Positions 29,304 to 38,011 are shown, numbered from the stretch's first letter. The stretch is DNA of 64,000 nt from Xanthomonas arboricola pv. juglandis (GCF_001013475.1 NZ_JZEF01000003.1:650956-714955), one strand, 5' to 3'. A program made the numbers and translations. The notes: a model not told the origin generated them from the sequence alone.

Positions 29304-29708
29304 ATGAACCCGATCAACCTGCAGAGTTTTCTCGCGTTTCTTTCCTACTTCGGCACCGGCCTGGGCGTGTTGATCGTGGCGGTGGTGCTGGTGACCCTGG
29401 TTACCCCGCACAAGGATTTCACCCTGCTGCGGCAGGGCAACGTGGCTGCGGCCACCGCCTTGGCCGGCAACCTGATCGGTGTGGCATTGCCGCTGCATTC
29501 GGCCATCACCCATTCGGTGAGCCTGGTCGATGCGCTGATCTGGGGCGCGGTCGCCTGCGGCATCCAGGTCGTGGCGTATCTGCTGGCCAACCTGGTGGCC
29601 GGGCGCATCTCGCGGCAGATCACCGACAACGTCACCGCCGCCGGCATCTTCTCGGCCGGCGTGTCGATCGCGGTCGGGCTGATCAATGCCGCGGCGATCA
29701 CGCCGTAA
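29304..29708 (+). CDS. DUF350 membrane protein (YjfL-like)
   Basis: A 134-residue integral membrane protein with four hydrophobic helices. The DUF350 pattern is seen in the DFTLLRQGNVAAATALAGNLIGVALPLHSA loop-helix and in the related C-terminal repeat ITDNVTAAGIFSAGVSIAVGLINAA, so the protein is an internal duplication of two helical hairpins. Function unknown, but DUF350 genes are recurrently linked to YgiC/YjfC-type ATP-grasp ligases, as here. It starts 37 bases after DUF2491. Confidence 0.88.
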   Translation: MNPINLQSFLAFLSYFGTGLGVLIVAVVLVTLVTPHKDFTLLRQGNVAAATALAGNLIGVALPLHSAITHSVSLVDALIWGAVACGIQVVAYLLANLVAGRISRQITDNVTAAGIFSAGVSIAVGLINAAAITP

Positions 29709-29720
29709 CGGAGCGCAGGC

Positions 29721-30296
29721 ATGAAGCGATCACGCAATCTCAAGCTCACCCTGATGGCCGCATTGCCGGCCGCCCTCGTCACCGGCTGCGGCTCCGAACC
29801 GGAAACCGGCGTGGTACTGCAGTCGGCCTCCGACTGCTACCAGATCAAGCAGGAACAGACCGACATCCAGCAATGCCTCAAGGCCTACGACGAGGCGGTG
29901 ACCAAGCACCAGCAGGCCGCGCCGCGCTTCAGTACGCGCTACGAGTGCGACGAGCAGTTCGGCAGTTGCACGGCAGTGCAGACGGCGCAGGGCCAGCAGA
30001 GCTGGATCCCGCCGATGGGCGGGTTTTTGCTGGGCTACGCGTTGGGCAACATGACCGGTGGTGGCGGCTACCGCTACGGCGGCTCGATTCCGCTGTACCG
30101 CGATTACCGCAGCGGTGGGTACTACAAGCCCAACGGCGATCTGGCCAGCAACCGCGTCGGCACCGTCCGCGGGCGCAGCGGCGCCATCGACATGCCGTCG
30201 CGGGCGATCACCGTGTCGCGCTCGGGTTTCGGCTCCAGTGCGGCGGCGCGCAGTTCGTTCGGTAGCGGCGGGCGCAGCTCCGGATACGGCGGCTGA
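29721..30296 (+). CDS. DUF1190 lipoprotein (YjfM/YgiB-like)
   Basis: A 191-residue lipoprotein with a lipobox ending at Cys23 (ALVTGC). The mature protein has the DUF1190 features: a Cys-containing SASDCYQIKQEQTDIQQCLKAY segment, a short glycine-rich hydrophobic stretch (MGGFLLGYALGNMTGGGGY) and a tail rich in Ser, Gly and Arg with repeated FGSxxxARSS-like blocks. The product is probably anchored to the outer or inner membrane facing the periplasm. In E. coli, ygiB-ygiC and yjfM-yjfC show the same pairing with an ATP-grasp enzyme, so the lipoprotein or its Ser/Gly-rich tail may be the substrate. Confidence 0.88.
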   Translation: MKRSRNLKLTLMAALPAALVTGCGSEPETGVVLQSASDCYQIKQEQTDIQQCLKAYDEAVTKHQQAAPRFSTRYECDEQFGSCTAVQTAQGQQSWIPPMGGFLLGYALGNMTGGGGYRYGGSIPLYRDYRSGGYYKPNGDLASNRVGTVRGRSGAIDMPSRAITVSRSGFGSSAAARSSFGSGGRSSGYGG

Positions 30297-30297
30297 C

Positions 30298-31464
30298 ATG
30301 CAACGGATCGCAATTGCCGAGCGCCCGGACTGGCGCGAGCAGGCCGAGTCGCTCGGCTTCCATTTCCACACCATCGACGGCGAGCGGTACTGGGACGAAA
30401 GCGCGTACTACGCGTTTACGCTGCAGCAGATCGAAGACGACATCGAGGCGCCCACGCAGGAACTGCACGACATGGCGATGCAGTTGGTGGACGAGGTGGT
30501 GGGCTCGGAGCAGCTGATGACGCAGCTGGCGATCCCGCCGTTCTACTGGGACTGGATCGCCACCTCGTGGAAGAACCGCGACCCGCATCTGTACGGCCGC
30601 ATGGACCTGGCCTATGCCGGCAACGGCCCGGCCAAGCTGTATGAGCTCAACTACGACACGCCGACCTCGCTGTACGAATCGGCGTATTTCCAGTGGCTGT
30701 GGCTGGAACAGCAGATCGCCGCCGGTGCGCTGCCCAAGGGCACCGATCAGTACAACCTGATCCAGGACCTGCTGTGCGAAACCCTGGGCGCGTTGGCGGT
30801 GGATGGCGCGATCGGTGCGCAGATGCATTTCTCCGCGGTGCGCGATTCGCTGGAAGACCGCGCCACGGTGCGCTACCTGCGCGACTGCGCGCATCAGGTG
30901 GGCATCATTACCGAGGAAGTGGCCATCGAAGACATCGGCCTCAGCGCCGATGGCTGGTTCACCGATGAGCAGGACCGGGTGATCCACACGCTGTTCAAGC
31001 TGTATCCGCTGGAATTCATGATGGAAGAGCGCTTCGGCCCGGCGTTGTGCGCCAACCGCGTGCGCCTGATCGAGCCGGCGTGGAAATCGGTGCTGAGCAA
31101 CAAGGGCATCCTGCCGCTGTTGTGGGAGCGGCATCAGGGCCATCCCAACCTGCTGGCGGCGCGCTTTGCGCAAACCTGCGAAGCGCCCACGGCAGGCTGG
31201 GTACGCAAGCCGCTGCTGTCGCGCGAGGGGGCCAATATTTCCCTGGTCAGCGCACAGGGCGACGCTGCGCAGACCGATGGCCCGTATGTGGACGGGCCGG
31301 CGATCCTGCAGGCGCATCATCCATTGCCGGTGTTCGATGGCCGGCACGCGCTGGTCGGCAGCTGGGTGGTGGCCGATCGTCCGGCCGGGCTGGGCATGCG
31401 CGACGACGATGGCCCGATCACCCGCGACACCTCGCGCTTCGTGCCGCACGTGATCGTGAACTGA
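30298..31464 (+). CDS. Glutathionylspermidine-synthase-like ATP-grasp ligase (YjfC/YgiC-like)
   Basis: A 388-residue ATP-grasp protein equal in length to E. coli YgiC/YjfC. The start is at ATG 30298, 1 base after the lipoprotein stop. Visible features are the GRMDLAYAGNGPAKLYELNYDTPTSLYE segment (ATP/Mg-binding DLAY-ELNYDTP pattern of the family), LFKLYPLEFMMEERFG, SNKGILPLLWERHQGHPNLL, and WVRKPLLSREGANI. Unlike bifunctional glutathionylspermidine synthetase/amidase it lacks the N-terminal CHAP amidase. The actual substrate is unknown and may be a protein or lipoprotein C terminus rather than spermidine. Last gene of the cassette. Confidence 0.92.
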   Translation: MQRIAIAERPDWREQAESLGFHFHTIDGERYWDESAYYAFTLQQIEDDIEAPTQELHDMAMQLVDEVVGSEQLMTQLAIPPFYWDWIATSWKNRDPHLYGRMDLAYAGNGPAKLYELNYDTPTSLYESAYFQWLWLEQQIAAGALPKGTDQYNLIQDLLCETLGALAVDGAIGAQMHFSAVRDSLEDRATVRYLRDCAHQVGIITEEVAIEDIGLSADGWFTDEQDRVIHTLFKLYPLEFMMEERFGPALCANRVRLIEPAWKSVLSNKGILPLLWERHQGHPNLLAARFAQTCEAPTAGWVRKPLLSREGANISLVSAQGDAAQTDGPYVDGPAILQAHHPLPVFDGRHALVGSWVVADRPAGLGMRDDDGPITRDTSRFVPHVIVN

Positions 31465-32025
31465 TGCAGCAGTGGGTGAGGCAGTGCCGCTGCGACGCGG
31501 CGCTGCCGTGTGGCGCGATCGCCCTTGCATGTGGTCGTGAGTAAAGCGCTTTTCCGCATGGCCGGGTGGTACGTAAGGGCCCGCGCTGCATGAAGCAGCT
31601 GTCGTCCCGTATCGCTTGACACACGCTGCAGTGGCGGGCAAGTCCTGCGCTGCCTGCCGCGCAGCGCAGGTTTTCCACACCCCCTGTGGATGGAACTTGC
31701 ACAAGGCTGTGGACAAGTGGGTGCAGGCCCCGGCCTGCAACGCTATCAAGATGGGTGGCGAAAAAATGACCAGCCGCTCGCGGATGCGTTTTTCCGGTCC
31801 CGATCGCAGCGATCTCGGCAGGATCGGCAAAGTCGGTTGCGCTATCGGCGATGGGATGTGCCGGCCTGGGTTGCGTCATGCCAACGCGACGTTCCGAGCA
31901 TGCGGATCATGCAAGCCGTGCAGACCGTACGCGCGCTGCATGCGATGCGGGCGATACACATCGACAAAGCGCGACACGTCAGCCTCGCGATCAGTGTTCT
32001 CTCATTTGCGCGCACCGCAAACCCA
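31465..32025. other. Gene-free stretch between convergent cassette and MFS gene, with DnaA-box-like sites
   Basis: No open frame here has family-like content. The one notable pattern is ttttccaca (31671-31679), which matches the relaxed DnaA-box consensus TTWTNCACA, together with tgtggatgg (31685-31693) and tgtggacaa (31708-31716), which are near-matches in the opposite orientation. The rest shows no repeat or hairpin that I would trust. Confidence 0.3.
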
Positions 32026-33396
32026 TCACACCCGCCGCGCCACCAACAAGCCCGCCACCGCCAGCAGCCATGCCAGGGCGAACACGCTCAGGTAGGCGGC
32101 CGCAGTCGCCGAGGCCAGCAGCGTGGCGAACAAGGCGCCGGCCAGCGCTAGCATGCCGGCCACCGCAATCGCCTCGCTCAACTGCAGCGCCGAACTGTTG
32201 GCGCCTTGCTGCGCCGGCGGCGACAGCGACAACGTCAACACCGACAGGCTCGGATACAGCAGGCCCATGCCCAGGCCGGTCAGCGCCCAGCCGGCAATCG
32301 CCACCGGCACCGGGATGACCGGCCACACCGCCCCCGCGCTGATCACGATGCCCAGCGACATGAAGCACGCACCGATCTTGAGCAGGCGTGGGCGCGACCA
32401 GCCGGCGCGGCTATGGCCCTGGTACCAAGAGCCGCTGAACCAGCCCAGCGCGCCGACGCTCAGCGCCACGCCGGCCAGCAGCGGCGACAGGCCGCGTTCG
32501 CGCGACAGCAGCAACGGCAGGAACGCCTCGAAGCCGAAGAAGGCCGCCGCCGCGATGCCGCGCAGCGCGATCACGCTGGGCAGCCCGCGCGCAAGCCGCA
32601 GCGTGCCGGCCGGCAACAGCTGCCAGGCGCAGTACCCGGTCAGCGCTAGTGCCGGCAGCATCGCCAGCAACGCGCTCGTGCCATGCAGCTGTCCGCCCAG
32701 ATACACGCCCAATACGCCCAAGGCCGCACCCACCGCCCAGCGCAACGCGGGATCCGACGCGCCCGCTGTATCGCTGGACCAGGTGCGCCCGCGGATCGCC
32801 GGCCACAGCATCAGCCCGGCCGGTATCGCCAGCAGCGGCACCGACAGGAACACCCAGCGCCAGCCGACGTGCTGCACGATCAATCCGCTGATGCCCGGCC
32901 CGATCAACGACGGCACCACCCAGCCGGCCGAGAACGCGGCAAACACGCGGGGCCGCAGGGCTTCCGGATACAGGCGCCCGACGATCACGTACAGCGCCAC
33001 CGAATACGCGCCGGCCCCCAGGCCTTGCAGCAGGCGGCCGGCAATCAGTACCGGCATGCTCGGCGCCAGCCCTGCCACCAGCAGGCCGATCACGAAGCAC
33101 AGCAGGCCGTAGGCCAGCGCCCCGCCGGGGCCACGTCGGTCGCTCCAGCGCCCGGCGGCGGTCATGCCGACCACGCTGGTCGCCAGGGTGCCGCCGAACG
33201 CCAGCGCATACAGCGGCAAGCCATTCAATTCGCGCGCGACGGTCGGCATGGCGGCGGCCACCGCCAGCGATTCGAAGGCATTGAGCGATACCAGTGCCAC
33301 CATGCCCAGCGTTGCGGCGCGGTACGGAGCGGCCAGGATGGAAGTGGGTTGTGCCTCATTGAGTGGCGTGGCGGGCAGGGCGGTATCGGCGGGCAT
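32026..33396 (-). CDS. MFS transporter, DHA1 type, SoxR-linked
   Basis: A 456-residue inner-membrane transporter with about 12-14 hydrophobic helices. The start is set at the ATG 33394-33396 ([14 protein letters not shown]); the open frame extends upstream into the soxR promoter but without similarity. Signatures are [23 protein letters not shown] in helix 1, the motif-A loop [11 protein letters not shown], and [25 protein letters not shown] in the 4-5 region. It is divergent from soxR, with a SoxR-box palindrome between the two, so it is a probable SoxR target exporting a redox-active drug, phenazine-like compound or similar agent. Confidence 0.9.
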   Translation of the reverse strand: MPADTALPATPLNEAQPTSILAAPYRAATLGMVALVSLNAFESLAVAAAMPTVARELNGLPLYALAFGGTLATSVVGMTAAGRWSDRRGPGGALAYGLLCFVIGLLVAGLAPSMPVLIAGRLLQGLGAGAYSVALYVIVGRLYPEALRPRVFAAFSAGWVVPSLIGPGISGLIVQHVGWRWVFLSVPLLAIPAGLMLWPAIRGRTWSSDTAGASDPALRWAVGAALGVLGVYLGGQLHGTSALLAMLPALALTGYCAWQLLPAGTLRLARGLPSVIALRGIAAAAFFGFEAFLPLLLSRERGLSPLLAGVALSVGALGWFSGSWYQGHSRAGWSRPRLLKIGACFMSLGIVISAGAVWPVIPVPVAIAGWALTGLGMGLLYPSLSVLTLSLSPPAQQGANSSALQLSEAIAVAGMLALAGALFATLLASATAAAYLSVFALAWLLAVAGLLVARRV

Positions 33397-33470
33397 CGAG
33401 CATCCAGAAACTGAAGTGTGTAGAGCCATGACCATGGGGCTTGCACCGGTCATGGCCGCGCAGCATCCTG

Positions 33471-33488
33471 CCTCAACCAAGGTTGAGG
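33471..33488 (-). promoter_or_regulatory. soxR: SoxR-type operator (perfect 8-bp palindrome)
   Basis: cctcaacc at 33471-33478 and ggttgagg at 33481-33488 form an 8+2+8 palindrome, matching known SoxR boxes (CCTCAA...TTGAGG). On the minus strand it sits right next to a ttgacc -35-like hexamer, giving the stretched MerR-family promoter geometry that SoxR untwists, directed at the MFS gene. It is about 8 bases from the soxR start on the other strand, which suggests autoregulation. Confidence 0.85.
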
Positions 33489-33496
33489 TCAAGGCA

Positions 33497-33943
33497 ATGC
33501 AGCGTGAGTTGTCCGTGGGCGAAGTGGCCAAGCGCAGTGGCGTGGCGGTGTCGGCTTTGCATTTTTACGAGCGCAAGGGCCTGATCCGCAGCCTGCGCAC
33601 TGCCGGAAATCAACGCCGCTATGCGCGCGACGTGCTGCGGCGCATCGCCGTGATTCGCGTGGCGCAACGGCTCGGCGTGCCGTTGCAGCAGGTGCTGGAT
33701 GCGTTCTCGGTGCTGCCGGACCAGCGCACGCCCACGCGTGCGGAATGGGCACGCATGTCGGCACGTTGGCGCGGGCAACTGGATGCGCGCATCGCCGAGC
33801 TGCAGGCCTTGCGCGACCAGCTCACCGACTGCATCGGTTGCGGCTGCCTGTCGCTGCGCCGCTGCCGGTTGAGCAACCCGGGCGATGCGCTGGCCCAGGG
33901 TGGGGATGGCGCGTTGCGCTTGTCGCGGCTTGCTGCCGACTGA
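33497..33943 (+). CDS. soxR: Redox-sensing transcriptional regulator SoxR
   Basis: A 148-residue MerR-family activator. The N-terminal winged helix-turn-helix ([26 protein letters not shown]) is followed by the dimer helix and the [2Fe-2S] cysteine cluster C112-x2-C115-x-C117-x5-C123, with the same spacing as E. coli SoxR. The start is at ATG 33497; the longer upstream frame would overlap the operator. In non-enteric bacteria SoxR responds to redox-active compounds and directly activates transporters and oxidoreductases rather than soxS. The adjacent MFS pump and palindrome fit that model. Cytoplasmic. Confidence 0.96.
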   Translation: MQRELSVGEVAKRSGVAVSALHFYERKGLIRSLRTAGNQRRYARDVLRRIAVIRVAQRLGVPLQQVLDAFSVLPDQRTPTRAEWARMSARWRGQLDARIAELQALRDQLTDCIGCGCLSLRRCRLSNPGDALAQGGDGALRLSRLAAD

Positions 33944-34146
33944 GTTAACAAGCGCGGGCTAGCCGCCGCCGGGGCAGGGCTGTTGCGATCGGCATCTGCA
34001 GATCGCGCGCGGGCCGCGGCTGCTGCGCCCCGGGCAGCCTGTCACCGCCGAGAGAAGTTCGATGCCGCAACCGGGACCAATGACAGTGCCGTGCATGGCG
34101 AAGGCGACCGTAGGATGGGGATCCCCTCCGCCGCAGGATTTCACGC

Positions 34147-34433
34147 ATGTTCCCCACCTTGCGCCGATCGCTCGCCGTTGCGCTGTCGCTGGCATGCATC
34201 ACCTCGTCCGCGCATGCCGCGCCCGCCACCAGCGCCGCCGCGCCGGCAAGGCGCTGACCGTGCATGTCCGCTACCGCTACACGATTCCGGGCACCTGGGG
34301 CGGGCGCACTGCGGTCAGTGCCAGCAAGCAGGGCGAGATCTACGAGATTGCCCAGTGGTATCCGCGCATGGCCGTCTACGACGATCTGCGCGGCTGGGAC
34401 ACGCAGCCGTCGGCACGGGCCAGGCCAATGTAG
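34147..34433 (+). pseudogene. Remnant of an M1-family metallopeptidase
   Basis: The ATG at 34147 opens a signal-peptide-like start (MFPTLRRSLAVALSLACITS) that stops at TGA 34255 after 36 codons. Immediately after, in another frame, comes a fragment strongly reminiscent of exported M1 aminopeptidases: TVHVRYRYTIPGTWGGR, then KQGEIYEIAQWYPRMAVYDD and LRGWDTQP. It ends at 34433, where a gtaggagcgc-type repeat begins. The HExxH catalytic region and several hundred residues are missing. The best explanation is a large internal deletion plus frameshift, with the 3' part lost at the repeat junction. Confidence 0.7.
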
Positions 34434-34453
34434 GAGCGCGCTTGCGCGCGATT
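34432..34453. repeat. Truncated gtaggagcgc-family repeat at the pseudogene break
   Basis: gtaggagcgcgcttgcgcgcga has the same left end as the full palindromic element at 23009-23074, but I find no matching right arm downstream. Its position exactly at the end of the M1-peptidase fragment suggests a rearrangement junction. Confidence 0.5.
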
Positions 34454-34492
34454 GAGCGTCACCGGTAACGCCTCGTCGCGCCCTTCCACCCC

Positions 34493-34553
34493 GGTTCCGA
34501 GCGCGCCGTCCACGCCCACCTGACGACTGCTTGCTGCGTGTCAGCCGCTCTTG
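34493..34553 (+). repeat. Interspersed intergenic repeat, copy A
   Basis: Begins ggttccgagcgcgccgtcc, continues with cccacctgac and ends around gctgcgtgt. A diverged copy lies at 47332-47392 (ggttccgggcgcgccgtcc, cccacctgac, gctgcgtgt). Neither is in a gene. Its extent is approximate, as similarity fades on both sides. Confidence 0.55.
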
Positions 34554-34725
34554 GACACACGAGACTACAGATGCAGTGTCGCCTGCTGTGTCGTGCCCGC
34601 TCTGCACGATGTCTGGTGACTGCGTGCCGCTTGATAGCGGTTGGCGATATCACCGCCGGATACAGGGCGAATGCGCTGACGACAGTGCGCAGCCGGATCC
34701 ATCGCTGCAGTGCCCGGCTGCTTCG

Positions 34726-35733
34726 CTACAACCGCATCAAGTCCTTGCCGACCACAATCGGCCCGGCGTAGTGCTTGCGCGCGCCCTCGCTCCACATCGC
34801 ATCGGTGATCGTGGGGTCGCCGCCGGGCACGAAGTGATTGAGCACCAGCATCCTTGCGTTGGCCGCTGCCGCGATCCTGCCGACTTCCTCGCTGGTGGAG
34901 TGGCTCTTGAGCAGATGGTCGAGCAAGGTCGGTGCGTTGTCGTTGGTCTTGAGCATCTTTTCCAGCGCGGGCAGGTACATCACCTCGTGCACCAGGATGT
35001 CGGTGTCCTTCGCGAATTCGGCCAGTGCAGGCAGGTAACGCGTATCGCCGGAGAACACCACCGTGCGGTCGCGCGCGGCGAAGCGGTAGGCGAACGCCGG
35101 CTTGAGCGTGTAGTGATCCACCAGCGTCGCGGTGACGGTGACCTGGTCGTTCTGCAGCACCGTGCCGGGCTGGTCGAACTCGTGCACATGGATCAGCTGC
35201 TTGAACGGCGGGCGGCCTTCTTCGCGGATGCGCGCATCGATGTCGATGGCATTCATCTCGACGAACGCATCCACCATCCTGGCGATACCGGGCGGGCCAT
35301 AGAGATGCACCGGTGTCTGCAGACCGCTGGCCCACGCCAGCCAGACCACGTTGAGCAGGTCGGCGTTGTGGTCGGAGTGGTGATGGGTGAGAAAGATATC
35401 GCGCAGCGCAGGCAGGCGAACGCCGGCCTTGGCCAGTTGCTGTGCAACGCCGTTGCCGCAGTCGATCAGGTAGGGCTGCCCGTCGATGACCAGCGCATTG
35501 GCGGCCGCGGCGCGCAGTGGTGATGGCGTGGGGCCGCCCTTGGTGCCGAGCAGCACCAGCACGCTGCCGTTGGCCGGGAAGGGCGCCGGTGACGCCGGGT
35601 CCGACGGCGCAGTGTCTTCCTTCGGTGCGCGCCGTAGTGCGGCACCGAGCTGGCTCGTCACGCTCAGCGTGGCCGCTGCCAGCGCGATGCGCAGCACCTG
35701 GCGACGGGAAGAGCGTGGCGAAGCGGCGGACAT
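34726..35733 (-). CDS. Tat-exported MBL-fold metallohydrolase
   Basis: A 335-residue protein from the ATG at 35731-35733. The N-terminal SSRRQVLRIALAAATLS carries a twin-arginine signal (SRRQVLR), indicating export of a folded, metal-loaded enzyme. The metallo-beta-lactamase fold shows LIDCGNGV and the zinc-binding motif LTHHHSDHNADL, followed by FSGDTRY and a distal VLNHFVPGG histidine. It resembles RNase Z/arylsulfatase-like MBL proteins; with a Tat signal, a periplasmic ester or sulfate hydrolase is more likely than RNase. Stands alone in a low-gene-density area. Confidence 0.87.
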   Translation of the reverse strand: MSAASPRSSRRQVLRIALAAATLSVTSQLGAALRRAPKEDTAPSDPASPAPFPANGSVLVLLGTKGGPTPSPLRAAAANALVIDGQPYLIDCGNGVAQQLAKAGVRLPALRDIFLTHHHSDHNADLLNVVWLAWASGLQTPVHLYGPPGIARMVDAFVEMNAIDIDARIREEGRPPFKQLIHVHEFDQPGTVLQNDQVTVTATLVDHYTLKPAFAYRFAARDRTVVFSGDTRYLPALAEFAKDTDILVHEVMYLPALEKMLKTNDNAPTLLDHLLKSHSTSEEVGRIAAAANARMLVLNHFVPGGDPTITDAMWSEGARKHYAGPIVVGKDLMRL

Positions 35734-35981
35734 GACGGCTCCTGTCGAAGCGGGGAAGAGGATGTGCCAGGCGGGGCGTGGCACTGCGCCAGACTAGCGT
35801 GGGGCTGCCGGGTTTGCGAATGGATCACGCAAACCTCGGCACTGGCATGCCCGCGCCCGATGCAGCAGAGCTGCAACTGCGATGCACGTGGTGCGTGCAC
35901 TGCTCGGTCCGATGGCCCGCCCCGAATCGGTCACGCCGACCCATCCATTGCCTTCCAACGGGGGACCTGCATCGATTGCCT

Positions 35982-36386
35982 TCAGAGTTCCCGTGCAATG
36001 AACGCGTTCAACGCAGGCGAACGATAAAACGCCATGCATTGCGCGAAGATCCTGTTGAACGGGCCGCGCCGGGCTTCGTCCTTCATCGGCACTTCGGCGC
36101 GATGGAAGTCCGCCGTCTGCTCGGCCACGAAACGGTGCAGGCGGTCGGTGGCACCGGTCTTGGCATTGTCGAGCGCATAGGTCGTCAGCAGATACGAGCG
36201 ATCGCGCAGCTGGTCGGAGGTGTATTTGCCGCTACGCTCATAGTTGTTGTCCAGGCACAGCTGCAGCGCGTAGGCCCTGACGTCGTCGCGATTGGCGGGT
36301 TTGCCGGCTGCATGGGCGGTGACCTGTAGCGACAAGGCCAGGAGCGCAGCTACGGCGATGACACAAAGAGTGCGTTGAACGGGCAT
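35982..36386 (-). CDS. Small exported protein resembling T6SS amidase immunity protein Tai4 (orphan)
   Basis: A 134-residue protein with a signal peptide (cleavage after TAHA, residue 26). The mature part, about 108 residues, has two cysteines (C44 in YALQLCLDNNY and C117 in FAQCMAFYRSPALNAF). The pattern of an early LC helix and a late FxxCMxxYxSxxL block recalls Tai4, the periplasmic immunity protein against the Tae4 amidase. No Tae4 effector or type VI secretion gene lies in the window. The family link is by eye only; it could be an unrelated small periplasmic protein. Confidence 0.6.
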   Translation of the reverse strand: MPVQRTLCVIAVAALLALSLQVTAHAAGKPANRDDVRAYALQLCLDNNYERSGKYTSDQLRDRSYLLTTYALDNAKTGATDRLHRFVAEQTADFHRAEVPMKDEARRGPFNRIFAQCMAFYRSPALNAFIAREL

Positions 36387-36574
36387 GCCGATCCAGGTGA
36401 AGGACGAGCTGCCAAGTCTGCATCATCCGGGCACTGCAGATGAAGTGCATGACGACTGACGCGCGTGACCGATGGGGTCCAAGGGTTAGCGCATAAAACA
36501 TCAACCCGTACAGATCGATCCACACAGCACATCAAACAATCGACCACGCTCTGTACAGGCCAGGCGCAGTCGCA

Positions 36575-36601
36575 CGTGGCAGGCGCTACCCGCCTGCCAC
36601 G
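36575..36601 (-). terminator. Strong hairpin downstream of the serine protease gene
   Basis: cgtggcaggcg, loop ctacc, then cgcctgccacg form a perfect 11-base stem 13 bases past the protease stop. No T-run follows, but stem strength and position support transcript termination or 3'-end protection. Confidence 0.55.
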
Positions 36602-36613
36602 CGCATCACCCGC

Positions 36614-38011
36614 TTACGGGCCGAAGTAGGTGGAAATGCTGGAATACACGTCCGAGAAGCGCGAGTAGTAATCCGGATCGGTCTGCGCGGTGCAGAACGA
36701 GTAGCCGCCGTACAGGCCGCCGCGCAGCTGGTAGGCGCCACCGCTGGCGACGGTGAACAGGCCCGAGCCGGACGAGCCGCCCTCGGTGACGCCATCGTTC
36801 CAGACAACACGGTACAGCGGGCTCTTGCCGTCGATGCTGGTGCTCAGCCCATTGACGGTGCCCAGCGAATACTTCTTGACGTCACCGGACGGGTGGTGGA
36901 TGCCGACGATCGAGGTGCCGGTCGCGCCGATCGCCGCGCTGTTCCATGCCGCATAGAACGCGCCGCTTGGCGGTGCGGTCTTCAGTTCCAGCAACGCGGT
37001 ATCGCGCGTGGTATTGGCGTGGCGCAGGAATGCACCGCCGGTCAAGGTGGTGGCCTGCGAGCTGGCGGTATTGCCGTTGCAGGTGGCCGTGTCGTAGAAC
37101 CAGTAGGTCTGCAGTGTGTTGGCGACCGTCTGCGTACTGATGCAATGCGCTGCGGTCCAGAACAGGTTGCGCTTGGGCGAGTTGGTGTTGTTGAGCAGCG
37201 TGCCGGTGCACAGGAACGAGCCCTGGCTGGTGGTGAACACCATGCGCGCCACCGCCTTTGCGGCATTGGTGAAGCCGGCGGTCGGATTGGCGCGGCAGAC
37301 GATATCGTTCTGGCAGGAATCGCTCTCGCCGATGGCGATGGTCATCATGTCGCGCGCGCTGGCGGTGGGGCTGATGTCCAGGTGCGACAGTTGCGGGATG
37401 CTCAGGCTGAAGTTCTCCGGATACTGGCCGGCCCGCAGCGACAGTTCCACCAACAGATTCTCGCCGCTGACGGTGGGCGACCAACCGATGGCGTCGCCGC
37501 TGGCGGCGAAGCTGGCACCGGATTGCTCGAACACCCGGCCATCGTCGCCGGCAAAGCGCAGCGTCACCTTGGACGGATCGCCCGGCGTGGCGCCGGCACC
37601 ACGCAGGATCAGCGACGCACGCAGCGAGGCCGCCTGCGCGGAGCCGACCTTCAAGGTCGCCACGCGCGAGCCGTCTTTGGCCATCTGCCAATCGAGCGTG
37701 GCCAGATTCACCAAAGGCTTGGCAACCGCGCGCGAAAACCCGATCTGCAAGGGCTGCCCATGTTTGACCTGTGCGATGCGACGCTCACGCACCCGACCGA
37801 TCTCGGCGCTGGTGGGCGCAGTGAGTTGCACCACACGCGTGGGCAGGATGCCGCCACGCAGACTTGCCGACTGCAACGTCGCCGCGCCGAGCTTGGCCGC
37901 CTGCGGCGCGGTACTCACCGGTGCCGCATCCATTTCGGTCGGCGGCGTTGCCAGTGCAGCGCCGGAAACGGCGGAAAACAGCGCCAGGTACAAGGCATTC
38001 TTGCGATTCAT
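36614..38011 (-). CDS. Secreted trypsin-like serine protease (lysyl-endopeptidase-like)
   Basis: A 465-residue exported protein. The signal peptide spans residues 1-21 (LFSAVSGAALA). An N-terminal region of about 200 residues resembles a pro-domain, followed by an S1 protease domain with His289 (WTAAHC), Asp337 (RDTALLEL) and Ser414 (EGGSSGSGLF). Cysteine pairs in the catalytic domain suggest disulfides. The arrangement is like the Achromobacter/Lysobacter lysyl endopeptidases and matches known extracellular proteases of Xanthomonas, presumably released through the type II pathway to degrade plant proteins. It is monocistronic, with a strong hairpin downstream. Confidence 0.93.
   Translation of the reverse strand: MNRKNALYLALFSAVSGAALATPPTEMDAAPVSTAPQAAKLGAATLQSASLRGGILPTRVVQLTAPTSAEIGRVRERRIAQVKHGQPLQIGFSRAVAKPLVNLATLDWQMAKDGSRVATLKVGSAQAASLRASLILRGAGATPGDPSKVTLRFAGDDGRVFEQSGASFAASGDAIGWSPTVSGENLLVELSLRAGQYPENFSLSIPQLSHLDISPTASARDMMTIAIGESDSCQNDIVCRANPTAGFTNAAKAVARMVFTTSQGSFLCTGTLLNNTNSPKRNLFWTAAHCISTQTVANTLQTYWFYDTATCNGNTASSQATTLTGGAFLRHANTTRDTALLELKTAPPSGAFYAAWNSAAIGATGTSIVGIHHPSGDVKKYSLGTVNGLSTSIDGKSPLYRVVWNDGVTEGGSSGSGLFTVASGGAYQLRGGLYGGYSFCTAQTDPDYYSRFSDVYSSISTYFGP

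Noticed and set aside
31616-32151. Overlapping frames of about 155 codons in the cassette/MFS gap
   Set aside because: Cys/Arg-rich translation with no motif; mutually overlapping frames.
32123-33112. 329-codon plus-strand frame rich in Ala/Pro/Ser
   Set aside because: Antisense to the MFS transporter.
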